From the NCBI GenBank assembly GCA_033182465.1, contig CP137324.1, positions 1,116,001 through 1,180,000 on the forward strand: DNA of 64,000 nt, in the 5' to 3' direction. The stretch's first letter is position 1. Each line of letters opens with the position of its first letter. Source of the stretch: Sanghuangporus weigelae (lineage: Eukaryota > Basidiomycota > Agaricomycetes > Hymenochaetales > Hymenochaetaceae). The notes under the pieces are model-generated. The model was not told the origin of the DNA and searched no databases. It saw nothing but the letters and a program-made list of their open reading frames with translations. This document shows, one piece after another, positions 45,208-58,155 of the stretch. Made by a program: the position numbers and the translations under genes.

Positions 45208-48200
45208 ATGTCTGCTACTCCGAATACCCCCGCATCTCACAATATTGCAGTCAGTCATCCCCTCTCTCCTGTTCTTCCATCATCAAATCGTCGTGGTCGT
45301 CCCAAGCAAGTTCCTCCGTCCGATGAAGAAGTCCGACCAAGTACAAACTATTTTACCCTCAAAGCCCAAGCGGAGCAAGGTCATTCGCTTCTCGGAGAGT
45401 GGACGAAGCGCGACGGGAGAAGCAGAGGACTTTCCGAGGCGGGTGGAAGTGATTGGTCTTCGACCGAGGCACGCGACCCTTCGGAGCGGTCATTATCTTC
45501 TTTGTGGGATGGTCGACTGACTCTAAAGGCAAAGTCAACCAATGTCACTTATAGAGAAGATATTTCATCTACTCCAGATTCAACTCGTGCTGGTGCACCA
45601 AGAGCTTTGGCTGGAAAGGATATAGGCGACTTCGGGCCATTTACAGCCTCGCAAGTCCTGAGTACGAAATGGCACGAGATGTCCGACACTCAAATCAAAG
45701 ATACAATCTCACGATACAATACTTCAGCCCCTTCCTCTGATGTACCGGCCCAAGCGTATCATTCTACCTTGCGCGCACTTTCCACCGCCCTAGAAGAGCT
45801 GTCCGTGGAACGAACAGAGTTGGATAGATTGCGTGTCTTCATGGAAGAACGCGATAAGTCTCTGAGGAAGAAAGCTGAACATGCCGTCAATATGCTTCCA
45901 GATTCAGAACGGGAGATAGGGCAACGCATCCTTACTCCCATCTTTTCGGATACTGAAGAGCCGCATGTTGTTGTGAAGCGTAGTAGCGGGATGGTGAGTT
46001 ATGGTCAAGGATATAAACTATAAGGAGATTGACTATCACTCGCAGTCACTCGCTCAGTCGTTAACCGAAGCTTTGACCGAGAACGTCGACATGGTACCGT
46101 CGATTGTTGCCGAGGAGAAGGCATCGGTCAAAGCGGAAGTCACAGCATCAATCATCGATGATGGCATCGATGCTAATATTTCAAATTTAAGGGGCCAATC
46201 CGAGGTTTCAGAAGACTTGTCAGCTGCGAAAGATGCTACTCTATCTGATTCCTTGGTTTCTACGAGCCCTGCAAGCAGCCGATCTATCGGTCACCCTGAT
46301 GACAAAGCTGTGTCTGCGGACCGTCCTGCTTTCGGGAAGTGGATGGGAACTTGGTGGGCCAAAGATAAAGCAAAGAGAGAGCGCCCGCCAATGTCGATCT
46401 TGTCTGCGAATAGCAGTACGGACCTCTTGACGCCACCTCCTTCGATAGCTAGGCGTGCGGAGTCAGTCAAGTCTGACAAAACACGGCGCAAGCACAGCAA
46501 AAGCGTTTTCGGGACCCTCGGCATATCTATCATGAATCCCTCTTTATCACCGTCATCCAGGAAATCTGCTCCGGAGGAGCACCTTGTCTCCGCTGAGTCC
46601 AGTGCTCAAGAAGTTGAACATATTGATCCGCCTCACACCGCTCTCTCTTCCCCAACACATGATATTGCACCCGTAACACCACTTCCTCCGCAACTTACCA
46701 GATCACCTGATATTTTGGACATCGATAGCGCGACTTCATCGTTTGTGTCTTCCTCCCACGAAGTTCTTCCCCAACAAGGTGCAAGCCTACAAGCGATTGT
46801 TAATGCAACGCGCGTTATGAGCAAAGATCCCTCTAGCATCCTTGTTGACCGTGGTCATGGAGCGAGCGAGCTTATCGCGCAACTCGCAATGAGGCTCGTT
46901 TCGAGTGCTCGTGAGGAAGGTCTGGTCTTCAGGGAGAAGCCTCGAGAAAAGAAATGTTCAAGAGATTCTGCTGCTGCTTCGGACGCTTCGCAGGTCAGGG
47001 GAGTCATCGATCCTGTTGAGCATGCGGACGTCCGTGCCACGCTTAACAAGGCTCTTTCTGGTCAACCGGCTGTAGATAGAGGCAGACGATCTCAGCCTTC
47101 AATAGCTTTGTTTGGGGGTCCATTGTTTGGGCCATTCATCGCGGAGCAGCAGCGGAAATTTTCAAATGCTGTGGGCGTCGTTCAAAAGAGTGCAGGCATA
47201 GTTTCGTCGAGTAATACTACCAGTGCTGGTCAAAGCAGTGGTGACGTTCAATCATCTTCCCAGCAGCATAGTCAGAAACCTCGTTCTGTTCCTCTGGATT
47301 CGATTATTCCGGATACGGCTAAACCTCCAACACAGTACTTTGCCAAGCGTTATGTATCTCTCACGTCAAAAGATTTTCGCTCAACGATGCATATCTCGAC
47401 TGCTGCTTCACGGTATTCCAGACAAAGTGAGGACTCGAAAAGGGAACCGCTTACTGATCGATACGGATTCATTTACGATGTCACGCAATACGATGCACTT
47501 TTACTTCAGAGAGCAGAAGAATGTCAGAATGCTGCACCTGCTTGTTTGACTGGCATCAAAATTGCTGATAGACGGGAAGAAGAAGAATGGTCCGACGACG
47601 CCCTTGAGAAGACGACTCTGGAGATCATAAAGGGTGACTGTCACTGCGATCATTCATTCGATGAAGGTCATAGTGAGCGGTCTCGATCTTTGGAAAGAGA
47701 GTCGATACATTCTCAGGTTTCAAAAGGAACAGACTCGCCATCCCTTCATCGTCGTCCGTCTACAATCTCCTCTCGCGGGAGATCAGGAACTGTCATAGCT
47801 CCCTCTGCTCCGAAGCCACCGACCTCCATCTTGTCTGTTGATGGTGATACACCCATTCACGTTTGCGAGAAGCACATACGCCACATGCTGGAGATCCTGA
47901 GAGAAATCCACGATCGGCAACAAGCAGCGCGAAAGAAGTCCTGGGACGTCTTCATCAAACAACGCAATAAAGCAAAGAGCAAAGCCCAACAATCTGCAGC
48001 ATCTAATATTAGCAGTTTAGCAGGCGCCGCTGCTGTGCTAGGCTTAGCAACTCCAGACAACGCGGAGGAGCTGGACCATAATGACGGTCTGATCGGATTC
48101 AATGGGATGGGTTATTCGTTGACCCGTGATGAACGAAAAGACCTTGAGCGCCTAATTCGGGGCGGTGTTCCTCTTGATTATCGGGCCAAGATATGGCTTG

Positions 48201-49123
48201 AGTGTAGTGGCGCCTCGGAAATGATGGAACCGGGTCTCTTCAGAGAGTTGTTACAAGATCACGAGGATGAGGGCGTGGCCGCCGAGATCGAGAAGGACGT
48301 TGGCCGAACTATGCCATTGAACGTATTCTTTGGTGGTGACGGCCCTGGCATTGACAAATTACGCAGAGTTCTACTCTCGTATAGCAGGTAAATATTTGTT
48401 TCATTAGGGATTTCAGCTCTTACTGAACATTATTCTATTCTAGGCGCAACCCTTCCGTAGGATATTGTCAGGGCATGAATCTCATAACATCTACTCTCCT
48501 CTTAGTTTACGGTAACGAAGAGGAGGCCTTCTGGATACTCGCCGCGACCATTGAGCGTATCTTACCTAACGACTTCTTCTCGCCCTCCTTGCTAGTGTCC
48601 CGCGCGTGTCCTCTTGTGCTAATGGACTACGTCGAAGACCTCATGCCGGCTCTCCATCGGCATCTCACAGAGCTAGGCGTTGATCTACCAGCGATATGCT
48701 TTTCTTGGTTTTTATCTTTATTCACGGATTGCTTGCCAGTTGAGGTGAGCTATGAACAAATTCAGAGGCTGAGGTGGGCTGCTAAACATACGTTTCGTGC
48801 AGACACTGTTCAGGGTTTGGGATCTCTTTTTCGTCGATGGACTCGATGTACTCTTCCGGATTGCTCTAGGCGTACTGCAGATAAGCGAGTCAGAATTACT
48901 AGCATGCCAGTCTATTTCTGCCGTGTACATAGCTCTGGAGAGCCTACCGACGCGAATGTGGCAACCGGATAAGCTTCTGCAGGTAAGATAGTTCTACGTT
49001 TTGTCCTAAAACAAATTCATCATGTTTATTTAGGCAGAAGCTGAACTGCGCAGCAATGTTGTTCATTCGGACATTTTAAAACGGCGAAACGCCCATGTCA
49101 AAAAGCTTTCGGAGGTGCTTTGA
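45208..49123 (+). CDS. TBC-domain Rab GTPase-activating protein
   Basis: Switches off Rab GTPases in membrane traffic. The first 270 codons (45208-45990) and most of the next exon are Ser-rich and disordered, with one coiled coil (ALEELSVERTELDRLRVFME) and a small helical region near 47870 (KHIRHMLEILREIHDRQQAA). The TBC domain starts at ERLIRGGVPLDYRAKIWLEC (about 48150). It carries AAEIEKDVGRTMPLNVFFGG (IxxDxxR with the catalytic Arg finger) and, after an intron at 48390-48444, RRNPSVGYCQGMNLITSTLL (the Gln finger in YCQ). LDLL-type helices follow, with LPAICFSWFLSLFTDCLPVE and LFRVWDLFFVDGLDVLFRIA. The end is KRRNAHVKKLSEVL, TGA 49121-49123. Both catalytic fingers are intact. The long N-terminal region is not one I recognise. 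Confidence 0.9.
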
Positions 49124-49472
49124 TAGAATTAGGACCTCAACTTTCATACACAAATACACTCATTGCATAACTGGAATACCCATGTACGAGTCGTCTATTG
49201 TAGTATATAGTAGATTGACTGATAGTTGTATCATATGTATTACACACTACGTCGTAGAAGTAACATCGATATCAATATTGTTGTGTACCGCATTTTATCT
49301 ATTTTAGACATGGCGATAGTTTTTAGTATTCGGGCCGGGCCAATCATGTGACGATCATTTTGAAATGCTTTGCACGACGAAATTTACCATTCTTCTCCCC
49401 TCTGCAAGTGCCTTCCTCCCGCATCCTTCTTCACATGTCTCACGAGCGATAGGATACAAGATTTCTTGAAAG
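49124..49472. other. Intergenic, LYS4 promoter
   Basis: About 350 nt between TBC gene and homoaconitase, both on the plus strand. AT-rich in the left part. No TGACTC box seen on either strand; nothing else stands out. Confidence 0.4.
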
Positions 49473-51731
49473 ATGTTCTTCGCGTCCATGGGATGGACGA
49501 GGACAGCTCGCCGATATCTAGCGACAGCCGTCAGCAATCACCGAAATCGTATTCCTCAGACGGTTATCGAGAAAGTTGTCCAAAAATATGCTGTCGGACT
49601 GCCTCCTGAAAAGACTATCCGAGCAGGAGACTATGTGATGATTAGGCCAGAGCATGTAATGACTCACGACAATACTGGACCTGTGATTTCGAAGTGAGTA
49701 GCGCCAATGTTCGGTTCATGAGCGATCTTTAATTCATGTGTTACTAGATTCAAGTCTATAGGTGCGACACGAATACATAACTCTCGACAGCCCGTGTTTA
49801 CACTGGACCATGACGTACAGAACAAGTCTGCGAAGAACTTGCAGAAGTACGCTTCGATTGAAGCATTTTCACGGAGCCATGGTGTGGATTTCTATCCTGC
49901 CGGTCGCGGTATCGGGCATCAGGTTCTCGTCGAAGAAGGATATGCCTTCCCTCAGACACTTACTGTCGCTAGCGATAGTCACAGCAACATGTACGGCGGA
50001 GTTGGTTGTGTCGGGACTCCGATTGTTCGTACAGACGCTGCCGCCATTTGGGCAACTGGAAATACATGGTGGCAGGTTCCTCGAATGGTGAAGGTCGAGC
50101 TGAGAGGGAAGCTCGCTCCCGGTGTCACAGGAAAGGACGTCATAGTTGCACTTTGCGGATCTTTTAACAAGGACGAGGTGTTAAACGCGGCCGTCGAGTT
50201 CACGGGCGAAGGTGTTTCGTGTCTATCTGTCGACGACCGATTAACAATATCGAATATGACGACCGAATGGGGCGCACTTGTTGGAATATTTCCCGTTGAC
50301 GATATCTTGCTGAAGTGGTATGACGATATGCTGAAAAAACTTGAGCTTCGCACCTTCGCTTCTGGTCTGGCATCGTCTATTCCCGCACCTCCAGAACATC
50401 CACGGCTAAATAGAAGAAGATTGGATTCACTAAGGGCATCGCTCCTTCGCTCAGATCCCGATGCGTCATACTCATCTCATTTGATCTTTGATCTCTCGAC
50501 TCTCGCCCCACACGTCTCAGGACCGAATAGCGTCAAAGTGTCCACTCCATTACCGGATCTCGAAGCGCAAGGAATAGCCATTCAGAAGGCATACCTAGTC
50601 AGCTGTACAAATTCTCGTGCTTCTGATATCGCAGCAGCTGCTTCCGTGATGAAAGGTCATAAGGTTGCACCTGGTGTTCAGTTCTACATCGCTGCAGCGA
50701 GTTCCGTTGTGCAACAAGAATCGGAGAAACGTGGTGATTGGGATGCCCTCGTCTCTGCAGGCGCTAAAGTTCTTCCGGCCGGTTGTGGTCCATGTATAGG
50801 ACTGGGAACTGGACTGTTAGAGGAAGGCGAAGTCGGTATCAGTGCGACGAACAGGAACTATAAAGGACGGATGGGTCACCCAAAGGCTTTGGCTTACCTT
50901 GCTAGTCCAGCTGTCGTAGCTGCGAGTGCTGCAAAAGGTTACATCTGCGGACCCGACTCGCTCGACCCGGCGCGTCTTCCGTCTAGCAAGACACCAACAT
51001 TCTCAATTGAGGAAGTGCCTGAAGCTACTAGCCAAGCTTCGACTTCATGCGCAGAGAGCGAGCCTCTTCTGCCCGGATTTCCAAGCAAGTTTGGAGGCCC
51101 ACTTGTCTTTGCTCCACAGGACAACTTGAACACCGACGGAATCTACCCCGGGAAGTACACATACGAGGATGATATTACTCTTGAACGACAGGCACAAGTT
51201 GTTATGGAGAACTACGATCCATCATTCGCCAAGACTGTCGCTGACCTTCTCAAAAACAACTCTCCCTCAACCACTGGAGTGAATGAAACGAAGAAGGCTG
51301 GCGTAGTACTAGTGAGCGGATACAACTTCGGTACAGGGTCATCGCGAGAACAAGCGGCGACAGCGCTCAAAGCCGCAGGCATTCCACTCGTCATCTCCGG
51401 CTCCTTTGGCGATATCTTCAAGCGTAACGCAATCAACAACGGCCTCGTATGCATGGAATGTCCGGCCCTTGTCGCAGATCTCACAAATGAGTTCGCTAAG
51501 GACGGAAAACGAGAAGCTGGAGGCAACCATGGAGAGCTCACAGTCATACCCAGGTTTGATATCGAAGTTGACATGACCAGTGGGGGAGTTACTGTCACTA
51601 AGGCAGATGGCTCGACGAAGACATATAACGTTCGTCCTGTCGGTCCGAGTGTTCAAGAGCTTTGGCTCTGTGGAGGTTTGGAAGGATATGTGCTCAAATC
51701 TATAAAGGAAGGTCCTCAATCTCAATCTTGA
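49473..51731 (+). CDS. LYS4: Homoaconitase, mitochondrial
   Basis: Catalyses the hydration of homoaconitate to homoisocitrate in the fungal alpha-aminoadipate route to lysine, in the mitochondrial matrix. ATG 49473 gives a presequence ([20 protein letters not shown]). One intron (49695-49749) restores [20 protein letters not shown]. Aconitase-superfamily motifs follow: [60 protein letters not shown], then the iron-sulfur cysteines in [17 protein letters not shown] and [20 protein letters not shown], with [16 protein letters not shown]. The swivel domain has [18 protein letters not shown] and [20 protein letters not shown] with [19 protein letters not shown]. The [12 protein letters not shown] stretch separates Lys4 from aconitase. 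About 735 residues, normal for the family. Confidence 0.97.
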
Positions 51732-52002
51732 CGCTAGAATGAAAAGTACCTGTATCTTGTAGTAATAATAATATCAACTCCGTTGGAAAGATGAACTTGA
51801 AGGGACACGAGGGGGCGCGGCTGTCATTGTTGCGAGTACAAATCGTACTTATGGTACATTGATAAGAATAAGAAAAGAATAAGATTGCAAAAGTGGTTAT
51901 ATCCAAGAAAACGAACAGAACAGAACAGAAAGCATTTGCTTGTTGAAATTCACTGCTGAAAAATTAAAATTTGCGCATTCAGGCTATGCAAGCCCGGCGT
52001 CC
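51732..52002. other. Short convergent intergenic region
   Basis: 270 nt, the 3' UTRs of LYS4 and the dioxygenase gene. It has an ATAATAATAATA run at 51764-51774 and a GAACA repeat at about 51914-51929. Confidence 0.4.
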
Positions 52003-53963
52003 TTAGAAAAGCGGACTCCAATTTGCTCGCTCAAACTCCTTTTCCTTCTCCCCACTCTCAGCTTCCGACTTCCCAGAAAACCTCTCCGTTAAGACAGTCA
52101 ATTTAGAGCGATAGTCGTCCATCCCAATGTACGCTCCGCACATTCGGCGCCTGCCATCGAAAGCCGAGCGACCGTGTAAGACGCGGTGGTTATCAATAAC
52201 TAATGAAAAGTGAGAAGGATCAATTTAATACTACTGAAACCGGGGAAAGTACGAAGTGGAAGAAGCTGTACGTACTGACTGCTGTTCCCGGACTGAGCTG
52301 GACCCAATACTCAGAATCTGCGCTCTTAATTGTCTTGTTCCATAATCGCAAAGCCTCATACCTGCGCAAAACTCTCAAGTCCACGGCAAAAGAGAAGAAA
52401 AGAGAAGAAACCCATACCACTTCTCCAACTCCTCCGAAGTAACACCTTTCATCGCACTCCTATCATCGTTATTGTACCGTACCTGATAAAGCTTTCCACT
52501 CGGATCCAAATTCAATATTGGGTACCCTTCAGGAGGATTAGGCCTGTAAAGATCGCCTGGTTCGCCAGCGGCGTGGGTTGGAACGCGTACGGAAGTAAGT
52601 GTGTGGTATGCTTCGGGGTGTAGCTCTTTGAGGATGGAGGCAACGTAGAAGCCGTCAACGAGAAGAGTCTCGCCGCCGTGTCCGTCGGTGTGGGAGAGTA
52701 GATGGAAGAGTTGCAGACCACATGGATCAGTCTGTGAAGGAAAGTTAAAGTTTACGACATAAATGAGAAGACGTGAGTGCTCACGAAGTAGGTCGTATCT
52801 GTATGTGCACCCAAAGCGAGAGTCGTGTATGCGGTATCGCCTTTCGCAAGATCGGAAGTAAAATCCCAGAAGGTGCCGTCTAAGAAAGGACATCAGAACG
52901 AGCAAGATATCCAGAATGAATAGAGGGCCGTACATTGTGTTGGTCGGATGTTCGCTATTCTAACAGCAAGCTTCTCCGTCGCCTCAGGCGTCGCTTCAAC
53001 ACCCTGGATAAAGCAAAACCCAAATGTTTCCTATCCCATTTAAAGTGCCCAGCTCAGCGCCTTTCTTCTCTTACCAACGATATCACAACGTCAACGCACA
53101 ATCTTCCTGAGTAACTTCCACAGTCCTCGGTCTTCGTTCATGACATAGTCATTTGCAACGGATGGTGGATCTTGCACAATCTTTGCTCCCCAAAGCACCT
53201 TCCTAATAGGCGTAAGTTCAGATCCAACTACAGCATCCATAATCACTTACTCAAACGGCTGGATAGGCGGCTCCTCTGCAGGCAATAGTGCGACAGGCTC
53301 AGGAGAGTGCCATTTCAGCCAGTTCCATGGGTAAATGGATACATGTGGTTTTAACGAAGCCGGCCCTGTGTGCTATCAGCCCCGAGTGAACAAATAAGTT
53401 CAAAACTCATCCTTACAAGTTACTTTCAAGCCTTCTTCAGTCGCCTCAACATTCGTAGGCTGCACTTCTGGAGGAATCTGCACAAACAAGGCGTTCGTCA
53501 GTTCTGATACAACTAGATAAGTCAAATAGAAAAGAGAACAGACGTCAAACGTATCCACAAGCCGTTGCTTCGTAATTTGGTGGAAGCATTCCGGACATCG
53601 ACAATGATCTCTCAGCCAAAGGTTGAGGCTACATTCAATCACATCCGAGACCCAGACATTAGCCTTTCTGACTAAATGGTCTATCATGAAAGACTGAAGA
53701 ACGCACTATCTTGACCAAGTTAACGGATCCCACCCGACGTGCACCTTCTTCTCATCCATCTTCACAAGCGGTAGCTGCTTGTCCGAAGAGCTCGCCGATT
53801 CCGGGGTGACATTCGTCTTAGCCTTTGGTGCATCGGATTGCCAGTGTGCGGTCGAAGCGGATGATGCTGGATCTAACGTCGGGTTTCGCGACGTCGCCGT
53901 CGATAAGTATCGCAAATTCCGCATACATTTTGACCCTGGATTTGCCAGTATGTACGACCGCAT
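52003..53963 (-). CDS. Trimethyllysine dioxygenase (carnitine biosynthesis)
   Basis: An Fe(II)/2-oxoglutarate dioxygenase that hydroxylates N6-trimethyllysine, the first step to carnitine, in mitochondria. ATG 53963 gives MRSYILANPGSKCMRNLRYL with STATSRNPT, a plausible presequence. An N-terminal zinc-binding domain follows (NLWLRDHCRCPECFHQITKQ, then RLVDTFDIPPEVQPTNVEAT). The catalytic domain reads VEATPEATEKLAVRIANIRP, TQYGTFWDFTSDLAKGDTAY, LGAHTDTTYF with the metal-binding HxD, DPCGLQLFHLLSHTDGHGGE, TLLVDGFYVASILKELHPEA and, at the end, IDNHRVLHGRSAFDGRRRM with the distal His and Arg. The stop is TAA at 52003. Homology to gamma-butyrobetaine dioxygenase is close; the RDHCRCPECF opening and the QTNxVD-like body favour TMLH. 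About nine introns, and exon joins near 53000-53350 were not all resolved. Confidence 0.88.
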
Positions 53964-54483
53964 TAACGCGGGAGCTGCCTTGCTCTATAGAAACCAAGAC
54001 GTTCAGTAAACACAGGAGAAAGAGTGGTCGTGAGCAATCGGAAGAGTCTATGCACCTTCGACCCCGAGGTTCTGTTGTTAACTCGAACAGTATTCCTACA
54101 TAACGAATATCTCACTCCTTGTCGAGCAGCCAGCATCATCCCAGCGACGACGCTGCAAGATGATAAGAGGTGGGAGGAGGAACACCGAGACACGGAACAA
54201 AACTCGAAGCTCAGGTATATCGGGCACTGGCAGCGTCGATCTCATCTCATCATTACCGGCTGCGAAACTAGTGCTGCGATCTACCCCGCGCCAATCACTT
54301 TCATCCAATTTTCTCCGTGCAAAACAGATTTATTCTATATACAATGTATATATGCAAGAAAGATATAAAGCAAGTAACCAATCTATACGCCTAGAGAATG
54401 AGAGAAATATTTTTGTGTTGTTGAGACAATAATCCTCCTGAAACAATCGGAACGTCTCTTTTCGAGTGAAAAAAAAGAAGCAT
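53964..54483. other. Intergenic, no gene seen
   Basis: About 520 nt between the dioxygenase start and the ILV5 stop, both on the minus strand. It includes the promoter of the former and the 3' UTR of the latter. Open stretches on both strands here lack any recognisable content. Confidence 0.4.
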
Positions 54484-55879
54484 TCACTGCTTCGCATCGG
54501 GACGAAGAGAGCGGACAGTTTTGCCTTGTGAAAATGCGTCAGAACAATATTCATACAATATCTCTGAGAGGACATACCAGCAACCCAAATCTCCTGCTCG
54601 TTAATCTCCTTCAGCTCCTTCGCAAGGTCCTCTCGGTAAGTCGGCCGACTGTTGAACTCCAGCGCATTCTTCGTCTCCGTGCCATTCTTCACGCTCTGGT
54701 ACAGCTTCTCGAACACAGGCTTGTTAGCAGCCTCGAAGACGGGCGCCCAGTCGAGTGCACCACGTCGTGCAGTCGTCGAGCACGCGTTGTACATGTAGTC
54801 CATGCCCTTCTCGCCGATGAGCGGGTAGAGGGACTGGGTGGCTTCTTCGACGGTTTCATTAAATGCTTCCGAGGGAGAGTGGCCATTTTCACGGAGGACT
54901 TTGTACTGAGCAAGGAACATGCCCTCTGCAAGATAAGGCGTCAGAAAAAAAAAACAATCCTACTAAAGACTTGACTTATACGTACGGATACCACCCATGA
55001 GGACACCTCGCTCTCCAAAGAGATCAGAGTAGACCTCTTTCTCAAATGACGTCTCATACATGTAGCCAGAACCAATAGCAACGCCGAGTGCGGTTGCCCT
55101 CTCGATCGCCTTGCCAGTTACATCCTGGAAGACAGCAATAGACGAGTTGATACCCCGTCCCTCCTTGAACAGCGTGCGGACGGTCCTCCCAGAGCCCTTC
55201 GGCGCAACAAGGATAACATCCACATCTTTCGGCGGGATGACATGCGTCAGATCCTTATACACAATCGAGAACCCATGCGAGAAGTACAGCGTCTTCCCCT
55301 TCGTGATCAATGGTGCGATCGTCGGCCACGTAGAGCTCTGTGCAGCATCAGACAGGAGGTTCATAATAATCGTACCGCGCTTGATAGCTTCCTCGATAGG
55401 GAAAAGCGTCTCCCCTGGTACCCATCCATCTTCCTGTGCCTGCTTCCAGCTCTCGCCATTCTCGCGCACGCCGATGATGACATTCAGACCATTATCGCGC
55501 GCGTTGAGACCCTGGCCGTGCCCCTGCGAGCCGTACCCAATGAGTGCGAGGGTGTCGTTCTTGAAGTAGTCTTGGAGCTTGGGGAGAGGCCAGTCTGAGC
55601 GCTCGTATACTTTTTCCTCAACGCCAGCGAAGCTGAGTGTCTTCACGCCTCGAGATTGCTAACATAGTCCCTCTTAAGTGAAAACTACTCAGAGAATGAG
55701 CTTGCTCAGAAGATGGATACCTGAGTAAACGTAACAGCTTTTTGCACCGGCCTCGCACTACGAGCAACGAAAGAAAGTGATCGTGCAGCGTTGCGAGAAA
55801 GCGTTGCAGCGCTACGTGGTGCTGTACGTGCAACAGCACGAACAGCGTTCGAGGCAGAGCGAGCGGCGATGGAGGCCAT
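54484..55879 (-). CDS. ILV5: Ketol-acid reductoisomerase, mitochondrial
   Basis: The NADPH-dependent second enzyme of valine and isoleucine synthesis. ATG 55879 starts an Arg/Ala/Ser presequence (MASIAARSASNAVRAVARTA). After an intron the mature part reads LPKLQDYFKNDTLALIGYGS with the NADPH loop GYGSQGHGQGLNARDNGLNV and VIIGVRENGESWKQAQEDGW, then LLSDAAQSSTWPTIAPLITK, YFSHGFSIVYKDLTHVIPPK and VDVILVAPKGSGRTVRTLFK. The catalytic knot domain has YSDLFGERGVLMGGI (the metal-binding Glu region), then EGMFLAQYKVLRENGHSPSE and EKGMDYMYNACSTTARRGAL. The last exon encodes KTVRSLRPDAKQ, TGA 54484. This is the single-knot class I enzyme found in fungi, complete and in frame. Introns lie near 55646-55720, 54923-54985 and 54530-54577. 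Confidence 0.97.
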
Positions 55880-56402
55880 GAAAGATATTGGGCAAGGACA
55901 ACGGTCGTTTGCTTTGAGTCGAGTCGAGTCAACAAGACAAGAGAAAAAATATTTCAATCTAGCATCGGCCGAAGAACGGAGGTTGCAATTACATAAGTAT
56001 ATATTTATTTCAACACCGCGCATCCATTAGTATTACAAGTCGACTTGTATAACAATCAGAATCCATGAAGGTCCTTGCACATGAACTAACTCAACGAAGC
56101 TTGTGCAATTATGAGTGATGGACAATGGATGCGAGGGCGATATCTTTGAGATAATGAATCAAGTTGTAGTGGCCCGGAGCGAATCCCAGGCGGTATACCG
56201 TGAATACTATATCCACATGAAAAGAGATCCATAACGCGACGGGAACAAGCGATGCATACCTACCTTGCTGGCACAGACGCTCCCCTCATCACCTAGTTGC
56301 CGGTACCTAAATCCCTGACGGACTAGAACATCCGAACGAGAAGACGGGTCGCCAGCAAGGAAAGCGCAGCGTCATTGAAAACCTAGCATCCGAAAAGCCT
56401 AG
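55880..56402. other. Intergenic, ILV5 promoter
   Basis: About 520 nt upstream of ILV5 (minus) and downstream of the LENG1-like gene. See the separate Gcn4-type site. No gene seen. Confidence 0.4.
55917..55931 (-). promoter_or_regulatory. Possible Gcn4/Cpc1 site before ILV5
   Basis: On the minus strand TGACTCGACTCGACT lies 38-52 nt before the ATG. TGACTC is the core half of the Gcn4/Cpc1 box that drives amino-acid genes in fungi, repeated as GACTC three times. It is very near the start codon, so it may simply be leader sequence. Confidence 0.3.
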
Positions 56403-57566
56403 CTATCTTCGACGCCAGTCTTTCCGATCATCTCTCCTTCGCTCGTCTCTCCGTTCATCGTCCCATCTTCTCTCCCTCAAATCATCATACTCCCGATGCC
56501 GATGTGCAGCAGCAACGTCCCTCGCATTGAACTGATCTCCATACCTAAACGCATCCTCATCCCCACGTACAGTCGAAGGCGTAGCACTCCCAGCTGCTTC
56601 CCGCCTTTTACGTTCTTTCAGTGCCTGCTCTCGTGTGCGTTCGGAGGATTCTCGCGACTCGCGAGCTGCACGAGGGTCCTTTTCTTGAAGGAGATTTGAA
56701 GAGCGGTTAGGGTAGGACGGTGGAGCGCCCCACGTTCGTCCATTTGATAAATCGTTATCTCTTGAAGAAGATTGAGATGGGTATCGGATCTGTAATTCGC
56801 GTTGTATTTCCGTTAGCGGGTCGGATCGCGCCTTCCTACTCAAATCCTTCGATCTGATAACAATGCGTACAATGGTGCCTTAGCAAGACAGTGAATTACG
56901 CAGCACCTAGAACGAGCTCACCGTTTGCTGTCATCAACAGGTCCATCGTCATCTTTCTTCCTTTCCGAATACCATGGCTTCAGATCCTTCTTATTCGGAG
57001 CAAGGGGAATTCCTTTCTCCAACTCCGCTGCCTCCTTCGTCTTGGCTTTCCCTAGCTTCTGTAACCCCCTTGATGTAGCAAGAGCAGAGGTGGCTATGCT
57101 CTGTTCATAACGATGAACACGAGTACAATTCATAGACTAAGAGGTAATCATACCTGTTCTAGATCTTCAAACAAGTTGATATGCTTCCCGCTTCCAAGAC
57201 CGCTTATCGACGAAGATACTGGCGCGAGTGCTTCTCGTCGTGCATCAGGATCTGTCGCCTGTGCCAATAACTCTTGTTCGCGTTTCTCGTCTTCTCTGCG
57301 TCTTGACTTTGAGGAGCTAGCAGCACCCGCCCGCTCTCGCAACACCGAAAGCTTGGCCTCAGAGTCCTAGAATATCAACAATGAGCTAGCATAGAATGAA
57401 TGAATGTATATATGAGATTGTCGTGGAGACGAACCGCAAGAGTCATCCTACCCTCCTCTTTCGCCTTCTTTATCTCATCCTCTTCTTCATCTCGACGGAC
57501 CTTTTCTATGTTATCTCGTCGATACGGATGGTACGATTTGTGATGTGCAATGTTAAGCTTCCCCAT
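56403..57566 (-). CDS. CIR N-terminal-domain protein, LENG1-like
   Basis: The first exon reads MGKLNIAHHKSYHPYRRDNI, then EKVRRDEEEDEIKKAKEEGR and MTLA, the CIR N-terminal motif (CBF1-interacting co-repressor) shared by LENG1, CIR and Cwc25-type splicing proteins. The second exon continues DSEAKLSVLRERAGAASSSK, which fits LENG1 best. Later exons give HINLFEDLEQ, then KEAAELEKGIPLAPNKKDLK with PWYSERKKDDDG, again LENG1-like. The C-terminus is Arg/Asp/Glu-rich (DDLRERRWDDERRDERRRDD), ending in TAG at 56403. LENG1 has been seen with spliceosomal proteins; its precise role is not settled. All five or so exons join in frame. Confidence 0.85.
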
Positions 57567-58018
57567 GTCTGGAACGCTGACAGGCACCTACAATGGTGGA
57601 TGTACCTGCACACAACTCGGATTTGAACGCAAGACAGACGCGTGCATCGAAGCAGGATCGCCGCTGATGGCGGATCGGATCAAATTTGATCGATTGCTCA
57701 TCCAATCCCGGCACGCGAGAACGGACGCCCAAGTAATCATCCTATTGATCGACACCGAGTCTTGACTTCCGTCTTATTGTCTTGGGCTCGCGTCTTGGGA
57801 TGCGGAGGAATACCCAAGCTAAGATATTTGTAAAGTCTAATTTATTTTATAGAGCGGTCGGGGAAGGCGGCCACAAGTTGCGGTGCGTTTTAGGAAAATT
57901 ATTCATTTTTATTTCCAAGGTTTTGTTTTACAAACTGGTTGGAATTGAATGAACGATAGCTCTTGCATTGCACCACGTGCCGAACACTGACGGGAATGAC
58001 CACAGCGGTGGAGATAGG

Positions 58019-58155
58019 GTTCCGACCGTATCGTATACGGATACGGCCGTATAACTCGAGTCTTATACGGGATACGACCGTATATTTGGTGGTCAAGGTC
58101 TCATACGGATACGGAACACCCGTATACGGGAATACGGCGTATACGGAGGTTCCGT
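58019..58155. repeat. Palindromic GTATAC-rich element, left copy
   Basis: Starts GTTCCGACCGTATCGTATAC and ends at ATACGGAGGTTCCGTAAC. It is packed with CCGTATA, TATACGG and ATACGG units in both orientations, so it can fold on itself. Both ends carry GTTCCG. It resembles small palindromic MITEs. No reading frame. Confidence 0.65.
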
